A stretch of 64,000 nucleotides of DNA from contig NZ_BSTN01000001.1 of NCBI RefSeq assembly GCF_030269545.1, forward strand, positions 513,204-577,203. The letters run 5' to 3'. The translations under genes were made by a program, and so were the position numbers. The notes beneath the pieces were generated by a model, which was given only the letters and a program-made list of their open reading frames with translations, did no database searches and was not told the DNA's origin. Every line of letters begins with the position of its first letter. Position 1 is the stretch's first letter. This document shows positions 44,601 to 52,661 of this stretch, one piece after another. The stretch comes from Actinomadura sp. NBRC 104425. GTDB taxonomy: Bacteria > Actinomycetota > Actinomycetes > Streptosporangiales > Streptosporangiaceae.

Positions 44601-46462
44601 GGCGGGTCGTAGCGCAGCCCGAGGTCGTAGATCCAGGCGCGGGGCCGGTCGGCCGGGCGGATCTCGTACGGCCGCTCGTCGATCACCTCGACGCCCATGT
44701 TGTGCAGCAGCGGCAGCACCCGCGACAGCGAGATCGGCGGGCCCTGCCGGTAGAGCTTCAGGCGCCGCTCACCGGGCTCGGCGCCGTACGGCTCGTACAG
44801 GTTGATGGAGGTCTGGCCGTCCTCGGTGAGCTCCTCCAGGCGGCGCAGGTCGGCCACGGCGGTGCGGGCCGGGAAGTCGGCCTTGTAGCCCTCGGGGAAG
44901 GCGTCGCCGTAGCGGCGGGCCAGCACGCCGGAGCGCTCCTCGCCGCACTGCTCGACGATGGCGTCGGCCAGGTCGTCGGCCCACGAGCGGGTGGCGGCGG
45001 CCAGCCGGGCCTCCAGCTCCTCGACGTCCACGTCGGGCAGCGGGCGGCCGCGCTCGCCCCGCACCACCACGTGCAACCGGGCCAGGACGGACTCGGTGAC
45101 GTTGGCGCTGTAGTCGACCGAGACGCCGTCGAAGGCGTTCTTGAGGATCTCCTGGATGCGCAGCCGCACCCGGGTGGTGTACCGGTCGCGCGGCAGGTAC
45201 ACCATGCAGGACATGTAGCGGCCGTAGGCGTCCTTGCGCAGGAACAGCTTCAGGTGGCGGCGTTCGCGCAGCCGCAGCACGCCGAGCGCGATCGACAGCA
45301 GGTCGTCGACGGAGATCTGGAACAGCTCGTCGCGCGGGTAGGTCTCCAGGATCTCGATCAGGTCCTGGCCGTCGTAGCTGTCGGGGGTGAACTCGGCGCG
45401 TTCCAAAACCTCGGCGAGCTTGCGCTTCAGGACGGGCACATGCGCGATCGAGGCGCTGTAGGCCACATGCGTGAACAGGCCGAGGAAGCGGCGCTCGCCG
45501 ATCACCTCGCCGTCCGGCCCGAACTTCTTGACGCCGATGTAGTCCAGGTACAGGGGCCGGTGGACGGTGGACCGCGAGTTGGCCTTGGTCAGCACCAGCA
45601 GTTGCTTCTCGGTGGCGCGTTCGCGCACCTCGGGCGGCAGCGCGGCGAAGCTGTCGGACTCCTGCTTGTCGGCGCGCAGGATGCCGAGGCCGGTGCCGGG
45701 CTCCGGGCGCAGCGCCGTGCCGTCGCCGGTGAGCGTGTAGTCGCGGTAGCCGAGGAAGGTGAAGTGGCCGTCGGCCAGCCAGTCGAGCAGTTCGACGCCC
45801 TCGTCCAGCTCCTTGTCGGGCAGCGGCGGCGGGTCGTAGCGCAGGCTGGTGGCGATCTCGCCGGCCCGGGCGCGCATCTTCGGCTCGTCCTCGAAGGCGA
45901 CCCGCACGTCGTTCAGCACGCGCAGCAGGTCTTTTTCCAGCTGCTCCAGGACGGCGCGGTCGCTGGTGCGGTCCACCTCGATGTGGATCCACGACTCGTC
46001 CAGGTCGGTGGCGTTGCCGAGCTTGGGGCGGAACGCCTTGAGGTGCCCGGCCACGTCGCGGTCGACGCCCAGCAGCGGGTGGACGATCAGGTGGGTGGTC
46101 AGCTGGTGCCGGTTGAGCTCCATCGTGACCGAGTCGACCAGGAACGGCATGTCGTCGGTGACCACCTGCACGACGGTGTGGCCGGGGTCCCAGCCGTACT
46201 CCTCCACGGTGGGGGTGAACACCCGCACCTTGGCCCGCCCCTGCGGCCGCTCCTCGCCGAGCAGCCGGTGCGCCATGGCGGGGCCGAAGATATCGACCAG
46301 ATCGCGGTCCAACAGGTCCTCGGGTGCCACATGGCGGTAGTAGAGGCGCAGGTATTCGACCGCGTCGTCGAGGTCGATCCCCTTGCTCCCCGGGCCCTGC
46401 GCCCAGGTCTGCGCCGCGCGCCGCAGCACATCGTCCTTCGCTTGATCGAGCTTGCCGCCCAT
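41624..46462 (-). CDS. gdh: NAD-specific glutamate dehydrogenase, large 180-kDa class
   Basis: A 1,612-residue enzyme converting L-glutamate and NAD+ to 2-oxoglutarate, ammonia and NADH. The N-terminal half has ACT-like regulatory domains (DDMPFLVDSVTMELNRH). The catalytic core lies at about 750-1250, with GGLRWSDRREDFRTEILGL, PAGAKGGFVGKQLPP (substrate Lys) and GIGDMSGDVFGNGML (nucleotide binding). The C-terminal 350 residues are helical. Length and order match the actinobacterial GDH_180 family regulated by GarA-type FHA proteins and kinases. Monocistronic. Confidence 0.94.
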   Translation of the reverse strand: MGGKLDQAKDDVLRRAAQTWAQGPGSKGIDLDDAVEYLRLYYRHVAPEDLLDRDLVDIFGPAMAHRLLGEERPQGRAKVRVFTPTVEEYGWDPGHTVVQVVTDDMPFLVDSVTMELNRHQLTTHLIVHPLLGVDRDVAGHLKAFRPKLGNATDLDESWIHIEVDRTSDRAVLEQLEKDLLRVLNDVRVAFEDEPKMRARAGEIATSLRYDPPPLPDKELDEGVELLDWLADGHFTFLGYRDYTLTGDGTALRPEPGTGLGILRADKQESDSFAALPPEVRERATEKQLLVLTKANSRSTVHRPLYLDYIGVKKFGPDGEVIGERRFLGLFTHVAYSASIAHVPVLKRKLAEVLERAEFTPDSYDGQDLIEILETYPRDELFQISVDDLLSIALGVLRLRERRHLKLFLRKDAYGRYMSCMVYLPRDRYTTRVRLRIQEILKNAFDGVSVDYSANVTESVLARLHVVVRGERGRPLPDVDVEELEARLAAATRSWADDLADAIVEQCGEERSGVLARRYGDAFPEGYKADFPARTAVADLRRLEELTEDGQTSINLYEPYGAEPGERRLKLYRQGPPISLSRVLPLLHNMGVEVIDERPYEIRPADRPRAWIYDLGLRYDPPEGVPEEDIKDLFQDAFAALWRGDIENDGFNALVLHVGLNWRQAMVMRAYALYLRQIGTTFSKRYIEQVLLRNAQITRLLVRYWESRLDPALAGGEDERSEAIHEELCGLLDEVASLDEDRILRAYLAMFEATLRTNHFQRKPYLSIKFDPSRIPDLPQPRPTYEIFVYSPTVEGVHLRFGSVARGGLRWSDRREDFRTEILGLVKAQAVKNTVIVPAGAKGGFVGKQLPPASDREAFMNAGIACYRDFISGLLDITDNLVDGKVVPPPDVVRHDGDDPYLVVAADKGTATFSDIANEVAASYGFWLGDAFASGGSVGYDHKAMGITARGAWESVKYHFRSLGKDVQNEPFTVVGIGDMSGDVFGNGMLLSRHIKLVAAFDHRHIFLDPDPDPERSYAERERLFKLPRSSWADYDTSVISRGGGVYPRTAKSIKITPEVREALGLDPGVTALTPYELIHAVLCAPVDLLWNGGIGTYVKASTENNADVGDKANDPVRADASELRCKVIGEGGNLGVTQLGRIEFARRGGLVNTDFIDNSAGVDTSDHEVNIKILLDQAVRDGELTGKQRDQLLYEMTDEVAELVLRDNYAQNVVLAAARAQARSMLHVHTRYMRKLERDGRLKRRLEFLPDDKALAERRQAGHGLTGPEFAVLLAYAKLSLDAELNSSDLPDDPYLESWLVDYFPTPLRERFRPYMDRHPLRREIITTAVVNDLVNNSGTTFMFRVNEETGASPSDIARAYLVSREVFDMPRFWRTVEGLTHQVDESTQIRMRLEARKLTERGARWLLHNRRPPFDIRETIDFFADGARTLGALLPKVLVGLDLVAFEQRRDGFAERGVPDEVAEATAMMVPAFSTFDLVEIAHDTGRPVEEVAEVYFDVADRLQLSRLRERIIALPRDDRWRSMARSALRDDLYAAHAALTRDVLITSESGTPPEQRLAHWSEKNSVAVRRAQQTLSEIWESDSFDLATLSVALGAIRTLVTASALPSTEA

Positions 46463-46685
46463 CGACTCTCCCCATCGAGACTCTTCCCCCGGGCGGGGGG
46501 CGTGGGAGGGCGTCCCCCCACGAGCAATGTCGCCACCTCGTTGTGGCGCTGCTCACTGCGTCAGCGTAACCAGGAAAAGCCGCAAAGCCGACCCGAGCGC
46601 CCGGGACACGGCCGTGGCCTTCCCCACGTCTTCCCGCTGTCTTCGATGTCCTGTGGCCGCGTCTTCACCGCGCTTTCGCGTGCCG

Positions 46686-46711
46686 GTCCGGCCGCCCGCG
46701 GGCGGCCGGAC
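46686..46711 (-). terminator. Terminator of the second Ser/Thr kinase gene
   Basis: Perfect 26-bp palindrome with 12-bp arms GTCCGGCCGCCC and complement, 2 nt past the stop codon. Confidence 0.75.
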
Positions 46712-46713
46712 GA

Positions 46714-48453
46714 TCAGCTGTCGCCGCCGGAGCTGCTGCCGTCGCCGCCGCCCGAACCGCCCGAGCCGCCCGAGCCGGGGCCGGACGGGTTGCTCGGGGT
46801 GCCCGATCCGGGCTCGCCGGTGCCCGGCTCACCGGTTCCGGGCTCGTCGGTGCCCGGGTCGCCGGTTCCGGGCTCGTCGGTCGACGGGCTGGAGGGCTCG
46901 TCGTCGTCCGGGGCGTCGGTGGTCGGGGTGGTGGAGGGCGTGCCGGACGGCCAGTCGGACATGTCGCCGGTCGGCGTCCCGGAGCCGGTGGGCGAGGACG
47001 ACGGCTCCTCCTCCGACGTGGTCTCCTCCGACGTGGGCGTGCTCGTCGGGCGGTCGGTGTCGTCCACGGCGGAGGGCATGACGCCGGCGGGCGTGGGGCC
47101 CTGGTTGCGGTCGCCGACGGTCTTGCCGGTCTTGTCGCTGCCGCTGAACGCCAGCACCGCCGAGGTGATCACGATGGCGATGATCGCGGCGGCGGCCCCG
47201 GCCAGCGCGGCCAGCCTGCGGCGGTCGTGCAGCACGGCCGACAGGGCCGGCAGGGCGGGCCGGTTGGACGCGCGGTCGGGCGGCAGCGTGTTCTGCGCGG
47301 CCCACTCGGCGGGGGTCGGCAGCCGCTCGGGCTCCTTGGCGCGGTCGCCGGCCCGCTCGGCGGCGGCCGCGCCGACCGCCTGGGTCTGCTCGGATGCCGG
47401 GTCGCGGTCGCCCGCGCGGTCGGCGGCGTCGTCGGCGGCGCCGTCCAAGGAGCCGTCCGCGCGGTCGCCTCCGGGAGCGGTGCCCGCATCGCCGGTGTCG
47501 CCGGTGTCGCCGTCGCCGAGTTCGGCGGCCAGCACGCTGCCCGCCGCGAGGATGGCGGTCTCCTCATCGTGCCGGTCGGGCACGGAGGGGTCGTCCACCT
47601 CGGTCGCCTCGGCCGGGCGGGGCAGGACGGCCGTACCCGCGCCGCCGTCCTGGTGCCCCAGCAGCCGCATCAGCACCTGGCGGGCGTTGGGCCGGTTGGC
47701 CGGGTCCTTGTCCAGGCACTCGGCGACCAGGTCGCGCAGCGGCCCGGTCAGCTCCCCGAGGTCCGGCTCCTCGTGCAGGATCCGGTTGATCACCGCCGGG
47801 ATGGTGTCCTGGCCGAACGGCGGCTCGCCGGTGGCCGCGAACGTCAGCGTGGCGCCCCAGCAGAACACGTCGGCGGGCGTGCCGACCTCCTCGCCCTTGA
47901 GCATCTCGGGCGCCATGTACGAGGGGGTGCCGATGACCTTGCTGGTCAGCGTGGTGGAGCCGCTGATCGCGCGGGCCACCCCGAAGTCGATCACGCGCGG
48001 GCCGTCCGGGCCGATCAGCACGTTGTGCGGCTTGAAGTCGCGGTGCACCACCTCGGCCTGGTGGATGGCGGCCAGGGCGGTGGCGGTGCTGACCGCCAGC
48101 CGGTCCAGCGCCGCGCCCGACAGCGGGCCCTTCTCGTTGACGTGCTGGTTGAGCGACGGGCCGCGCACGTACTCGCTGACGATGTACGGCCGGTCGCCGT
48201 CGGCGTCGGCGTCGATCACCTGGGCGGTGCAGAACGGGGCCACCCGCTTGGCCACCTCGACCTCGCGCAGGAAGCGGGCCCGGGCCTTGTCGTCGGAGGT
48301 CAGCTCGGCGTGCAGCAGCTTGATCGCCACCTGCCGGCCGTCCGGCGACTCGCCCAGGAAAACACTGCCCTGGCCGCCCTCGCCCACCCGGCCGATCAGG
48401 TCGTAGGACCCCAGCCGCACCGGGTCGCCGGACCGCAGGGCACCAACCTCCAT
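46714..48453 (-). CDS. Ser/Thr protein kinase with Pro/Thr/Gly-rich extracellular tail
   Basis: A 579-residue Hanks kinase. Catalytic domain about residues 15-270: GEGGQGSVF (P-loop), VAIKLL (Lys), HRDFKPHNV, IDFGVAR and GTPSYMAPE. A linker rich in Ala/Asp/Glu follows, then one transmembrane helix (LAGAAAAIIAIVITSAVLAF) and an extracellular tail of Thr/Pro repeats with DEPGTGEPGTGE units and a Gly/Ser-rich end. No PASTA or other sensor. The ATG at 48453 begins just before the kinase domain; an upstream frame extends 57 codons without conservation. Confidence 0.85.
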   Translation of the reverse strand: MEVGALRSGDPVRLGSYDLIGRVGEGGQGSVFLGESPDGRQVAIKLLHAELTSDDKARARFLREVEVAKRVAPFCTAQVIDADADGDRPYIVSEYVRGPSLNQHVNEKGPLSGAALDRLAVSTATALAAIHQAEVVHRDFKPHNVLIGPDGPRVIDFGVARAISGSTTLTSKVIGTPSYMAPEMLKGEEVGTPADVFCWGATLTFAATGEPPFGQDTIPAVINRILHEEPDLGELTGPLRDLVAECLDKDPANRPNARQVLMRLLGHQDGGAGTAVLPRPAEATEVDDPSVPDRHDEETAILAAGSVLAAELGDGDTGDTGDAGTAPGGDRADGSLDGAADDAADRAGDRDPASEQTQAVGAAAAERAGDRAKEPERLPTPAEWAAQNTLPPDRASNRPALPALSAVLHDRRRLAALAGAAAAIIAIVITSAVLAFSGSDKTGKTVGDRNQGPTPAGVMPSAVDDTDRPTSTPTSEETTSEEEPSSSPTGSGTPTGDMSDWPSGTPSTTPTTDAPDDDEPSSPSTDEPGTGDPGTDEPGTGEPGTGEPGSGTPSNPSGPGSGGSGGSGGGDGSSSGGDS

Positions 48454-48840
48454 GCGCGGAACCGCCCTCTCTGTGTGTCGCGCTGTCCGCCCGTCGCGTA
48501 CGTCGCGGGGAAGCCGGCGGGCGCCGGTGATCGCGCCGGCCGCGGACGGGCCTCGGGTGAATCGTAGGGAATGAATAAGTCGGCCTTCGACCAGTGGGAC
48601 GCTCCGAACCGTCGGGGAGTTCACTCGGACCCGGCACTTCGCCGCGATCCGACCACCTGCTCACCGCGTTCGGGGGCGGCCCCCTACCCTAGCCCGCTCG
48701 GCGCCGCCGCATAAGGCACACAACCGAAAACACTGGCATTTCTCCAGGTCGGAGGCCGCTTTCTCAGTGAATTCAGGAGTGTGAAGTCGGCGTGCCGGGT
48801 AGACAGCGGCTTGACGATCTTCGCAAGGAGGTACACCGGC

Positions 48841-49515
48841 ATGTCACTTCCGTTAAGAACCGCGTGCTGCGCCACGACGATCGCCCTGGCCCTCACCCCG
48901 GGCGCCGCCGTCGCGCAGCCGGTGGAGCAGCGGGAACGTCCCGAGAAGATCCAAAGCGACGGGAGCCAGGCGCTGTGGCGCAGGCCCTCCGCGCACAACC
49001 GCCGGGCCAGGCCCTTCGGCAGGGCGGGCAGCATGCACAGCCGCGGGGAGCGGGCCGGGATGCTGGCCGCGCTGCAGCGCTCGGTGCGGCTGCGCCGGGC
49101 GCAGATGCTGGCCAGGTGGCAGCGCCGCGCCGACCGCGCGGTGAGCTACGCGCTGCGCCAGCAGGGGCGCCCCTACGTGTGGGGCGGCACCGGCCGCCGG
49201 GGCTTCGACTGCTCCGGGCTGGTGCAGCGGGCGTGGCGGCGCGCGGGGGTGCGCATCCCGCGGGTGGCCGCGTCGCAGTACCACAACATCAATCCGAAGA
49301 TCCGGCGCCGCGACCTGCTCCCCGGCGACCTGGTCTTCTTCAACCGGCTGAACCACGTCGGCATGTACGTGGGCAACGGCCGGTTCGTTCACTCGCCGCG
49401 CCCCGGCCGCCGCGTGACGGTCGAGCGGCTGCGCGGCCACTACCGCTCCCGCTACGTCGGCGCCGTGCGCCCGGCGTGGCGGCGGCTGCCGCCGGTGCCC
49501 ACGCGGCTCTACTGA
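48841..49515 (+). CDS. Secreted NlpC/P60 peptidoglycan hydrolase
   Basis: A 224-residue protein with a signal peptide (TACCATTIALALTPGAAVAQ) and a C-terminal NlpC/P60 domain: catalytic Cys in GFDCSGLVQRAW, His in NHVGMYVGNGRFVHS, and GDLVFF between them. It should cleave D-Glu-meso-diaminopimelate bonds. AAGGAGGT lies 8 nt before the ATG. The 387-bp gap upstream (48454-48840), shared with the kinase gene, contains no structure I can name; I saw no convincing c-di-AMP riboswitch. FtsEX could activate it. Confidence 0.87.
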   Translation: MSLPLRTACCATTIALALTPGAAVAQPVEQRERPEKIQSDGSQALWRRPSAHNRRARPFGRAGSMHSRGERAGMLAALQRSVRLRRAQMLARWQRRADRAVSYALRQQGRPYVWGGTGRRGFDCSGLVQRAWRRAGVRIPRVAASQYHNINPKIRRRDLLPGDLVFFNRLNHVGMYVGNGRFVHSPRPGRRVTVERLRGHYRSRYVGAVRPAWRRLPPVPTRLY

Positions 49516-49547
49516 GCCGTCCGCACCCGGCTCGGCGCACGCCGCCG

Positions 49548-49574
49548 GGCCCGCCGCCGATCGGCGGACGGGCC
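49548..49574. terminator. Bidirectional hairpin between convergent genes
   Basis: GGCCCG-CCGCC-GATC-GGCGG-A-CGGGCC, 11 paired bases with one bulged A, between the NlpC/P60 stop and the acetoacetyl-CoA synthetase stop. Confidence 0.55.
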
Positions 49575-49686
49575 ACCGCCGGACGGGGACGCGGGGGCCG
49601 TTCCCGTCGCGATCACCTCACCCGGATCGCGTCCCAGCCACGGACGCGGTCCGGGACTGACGAACTAGCGGCCGCGGGCGGGCGGT

Positions 49687-51669
49687 TCAGGACGCCTTCT
49701 CCGGGGTGAAGTGCCGCAGGACGTCGGGGTTGGCCAGGGAGTCGGGGTTGGCGGCCTTCTCCACCGGCGTCCCCAGCAGGATCTTGCGGACGGGGACCTC
49801 CAGCTTCTTGCCCGACAGCGTGCGCGGGATGCCGGGGACCTGGTGGATCTCGTCCGGGACGTGCCGCGGCGACAGCGCCGAGCGCAGCGCGGTGCGCAGC
49901 CGGGCCACCAGGTCGTCGTCGAGAACGGCGCCGGGCGCGGTCTGCACGTACAGGATCAGCCGGCCCTCCTGCCCGAGCCGGCCGGTGTCGATGACCAGGC
50001 TGTCGGCGATCTCGTCGAACGACTCGACCACGCGGTAGAAGTCGGCGGTGCCCATGCGCACCCCGCCCCGGTTGAGCGTCGAGTCGGACCGGCCGTAGAT
50101 CACGCAGCCGCCGTCCGGGAGGATCTTGATCCAGTCGCCGTGCCGCCACACGCCCGGGTACATGCCGAAGTACGACTCGCGGTAGCGCTCGCCGCCCTCG
50201 TCGTTCCAGAAGAACACCGGCATGGACGGCATCGGCTCGGTGATGACCAGCTCGCCGACCTCGTCCACCACCGGCCGGCCGTCGTCGGCGTACGCCTCGA
50301 CCTTGGCGCCCAGGCCGCGGCACTGGATCACCCCGGCGCGCAGCGGCAGCACGGGCGACGGCCCGACGAAGCCGGTGCACAGGTCGGTGCCGCCGGAGAA
50401 CGAGCCGAGCAGCAGGTCCTTGCCGACCGCGTCGTACACCCAGGTGAAGCCCTCGGGCGGCAGCGGCGACCCGGTGGAGCCGATGCCGCGGATGCGCGAC
50501 AGGTCCAGCTCCTCGCCGGGGCGGCGGCCCTCCTTCGCCGAGGCCATGATGTACGGGGCGCCGACGCCGAAGTAGGTGACGCCGCTGTCGGCCGCCATCC
50601 GCCACAGGTCGGCGGGCGCGCCGTCGTACATCACGATCGTGGCGCCGACCAGCAGGCCGCCGACGAGGTAGTTCCACATCATCCAGCCCGTGGTGGTGTA
50701 CCAGAAGAACACGTCGCCCGGGCCGAGGTCCTGGTGGAACGACAGCGCCTTGAGGTGCTCCAGGACGATGCCGCCGTGCCCGTGCACGATCGGCTTGGGC
50801 AGCCCCGTGGTTCCCGAGGAGTACACCACCCACAGCGGGTGGTCGAACGGCACGTCCTCGAACGCCAGGTCGTGGCCGCTACGGGGCAGGTCGGTGTAGC
50901 GGACGCCGGCGCGCAGGCCATCGGCGGTGACGGCGGGGTCCAGGTACGGGACGAGCACGGTGGCGCGCAGCGACGGCAGCGCGGCCTCGATCTCGCGGAC
51001 GACGTCGCGCCGGTCGAAGTGCTTGCCGTTGTAGGCGTAGCCGTCCACGGCGATGAGCACCTTCGGCTCGATCTGCGCGAACCGGTCGACCACGGAGGAG
51101 GACCCGAAATCCGGGGAGCAGGACGACCAGATCGCGCCGAGCGAGGCGGCGGCCAGGAAGCAGATCAGCGCCTCGGGGATGTTGGGCAGGTAGGCGGCCA
51201 CCCGGTCGCCGCGGCCGACGCCCAGCTCGGCCAGCCCGGCGCGCACCTCGGCCACGTGCCGGGCCAGTTCGCGGTAGGTGAGCAGCCGGTGCCCGCCCGC
51301 CTCGGAGCGGAACACCACGGCGGTGTCGTCGGGGGCCTGCTCGGCGCGGCGCAGCGCGTTGGCGGCGTAGTTGACGGTCACGCCGGGGAACCAGCGCAGC
51401 CCGTCCACCGGCATGGGCCCGCCGGACCGCACCGGCCCGTCGCCGCGCTCGCCGACCACGTCGAAGTACTCCCAGATCGACGACCAGAAGGCGTCCACCT
51501 CGGTGACCGACCAACGCCACAGGTCGGCGTAGTCCTCGGTGGCCACGCCGCGCTCGCGCAGCCACTCGCGGTAGCGCGTCACCCGGGCGCCGGCGACGAC
51601 CTCCGCGGACGGCTCCCACAGCGGCGCCCCTTCGGGGGGCAAGCCGTCGGACGCTTCGTCGCCTGCCAT
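49687..51669 (-). CDS. Acetoacetate-CoA ligase
   Basis: A 660-residue ANL-superfamily enzyme activating acetoacetate with ATP and CoA. The acyl-CoA synthetase N-domain precedes the P-loop WVVYSSGTTGLPKPIVHGHG (about residue 285), followed by GWMMWNYLVGGL and the C-terminal hinge and catalytic Lys region SGKKLEVPVRKIL. Sequence IWSSCSPDFG is typical of acetoacetyl-CoA rather than acetyl-CoA synthetase. The ATG at 51669 has GAGGAGG 9 nt upstream; a longer frame exists but is unlikely. Confidence 0.88.
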   Translation of the reverse strand: MAGDEASDGLPPEGAPLWEPSAEVVAGARVTRYREWLRERGVATEDYADLWRWSVTEVDAFWSSIWEYFDVVGERGDGPVRSGGPMPVDGLRWFPGVTVNYAANALRRAEQAPDDTAVVFRSEAGGHRLLTYRELARHVAEVRAGLAELGVGRGDRVAAYLPNIPEALICFLAAASLGAIWSSCSPDFGSSSVVDRFAQIEPKVLIAVDGYAYNGKHFDRRDVVREIEAALPSLRATVLVPYLDPAVTADGLRAGVRYTDLPRSGHDLAFEDVPFDHPLWVVYSSGTTGLPKPIVHGHGGIVLEHLKALSFHQDLGPGDVFFWYTTTGWMMWNYLVGGLLVGATIVMYDGAPADLWRMAADSGVTYFGVGAPYIMASAKEGRRPGEELDLSRIRGIGSTGSPLPPEGFTWVYDAVGKDLLLGSFSGGTDLCTGFVGPSPVLPLRAGVIQCRGLGAKVEAYADDGRPVVDEVGELVITEPMPSMPVFFWNDEGGERYRESYFGMYPGVWRHGDWIKILPDGGCVIYGRSDSTLNRGGVRMGTADFYRVVESFDEIADSLVIDTGRLGQEGRLILYVQTAPGAVLDDDLVARLRTALRSALSPRHVPDEIHQVPGIPRTLSGKKLEVPVRKILLGTPVEKAANPDSLANPDVLRHFTPEKAS

Positions 51670-51891
51670 CGCACCGGCCTCCTCTTCTCCGGGGGTGTCG
51701 GGGCGGCCCCCACCTGGTGTTTCGCGCGCGGGCATACGGTACGCGCTGACGTTCCCAGCATCGAACCCGCCGCCCCGGCTTCGCAAGCCCGTCGATCTTA
51801 CGCCCGGGGCCGACGCCGTCCCCCGGGGCCTACCCATTTCCCGAGGTCGGCACCTATGCGGGCGGCGCACCCGGCACCTTCTACAGCACGG

Positions 51892-52593
51892 TCAGCCCTG
51901 GGTGAGCCGGGTGACGGCGGAGACGACGGCGTCGGTGTCGGCCAGCGTCGGCAGGACGACGTCGGCGCCCGCCGAACGCAGCTCGGCCTCGGTGGCGCTG
52001 CCGGTGGCGACCGCGATGATCGGCGAACCGGCGATGTGGGCGGCCTGCACGTCGCGCGGCGAGTCGGCCACGTACACGGTGGCGGACTCGCCGAAGGTCA
52101 CGCCGCGCGCCTCCCCGGCGCGGCGCCGCACCAGCTCCAGCAAGGCGGCCTTGCTGTAGACGCCGGTCTCGTAACCGCCCGCGTCCAGGTCCAGGTGCCC
52201 GGCCAGGCCCAGCTCGGTGACCTTGAGCCGGGCCACGGGCTCGATCGACCCGGTCAGCACCGACTGGACCGTGCCGGGCACGCGGGCCAGCGCGTCCAGC
52301 GCCTCGGCCGCCCCGGCCAGCACCCGCCCGTTGCCGCGCAGGCCGGCGCGGCGGGCGGCGAACGCGGCGGCCAGCGCGTCCATGAACGTGGGCAGGTGGT
52401 CGTCGGTGGTGACGATGTCGTTGAACGCCAGCGTCTCGAAGATGATCTCCGATTCGGTGCGGCCCGGCATGGGGGCCAGCCGCACCAGGGGCCGCCCGGT
52501 GGTCCGCTGGAACGCCTCGGCGTAGCACTCCCGGGCGACCCTGCCGACGTCCACGAGCGTGTGGTCGATGTTCCACAGGACCAGACGGTTCAT
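51892..52593 (-). CDS. HAD-superfamily hydrolase with Asn at the nucleophile site
   Basis: A 233-residue phosphatase-like HAD. Motif I reads LVLWNIDHTLVDVG, where the usual first Asp of DxDxT is Asn. Motif II (VLTGSIEP), motif III Lys (ETGVYSKAALL) and motif IV (VADSPRDVQAA) are present. The cap is a helical insert at about 20-85. The substitution may abolish phosphoaspartate formation or reflect a conserved subfamily. Start ATG 52593, 68 nt after pruA on the same strand; it may be part of the pruA transcript. Confidence 0.8.
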   Translation of the reverse strand: MNRLVLWNIDHTLVDVGRVARECYAEAFQRTTGRPLVRLAPMPGRTESEIIFETLAFNDIVTTDDHLPTFMDALAAAFAARRAGLRGNGRVLAGAAEALDALARVPGTVQSVLTGSIEPVARLKVTELGLAGHLDLDAGGYETGVYSKAALLELVRRRAGEARGVTFGESATVYVADSPRDVQAAHIAGSPIIAVATGSATEAELRSAGADVVLPTLADTDAVVSAVTRLTQG

Positions 52594-52661
52594 GCCGGGT
52601 ATCGTCTGGCCTGCCGCGCGCTTGCGCAACCGCACGGCGGCCGGGCCGAAAAGCGCCGGGG

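Noticed and set aside
43226..48406. 1,726-codon plus-strand ORF
   Set aside because: Antisense of the glutamate dehydrogenase and kinase genes, whose motifs are unmistakable on the minus strand.
48454..48840. c-di-AMP (ydaO-type) riboswitch before the NlpC/P60 gene
   Set aside because: The gene class and leader length fit, but I could not recognise the conserved core of that riboswitch in the sequence.
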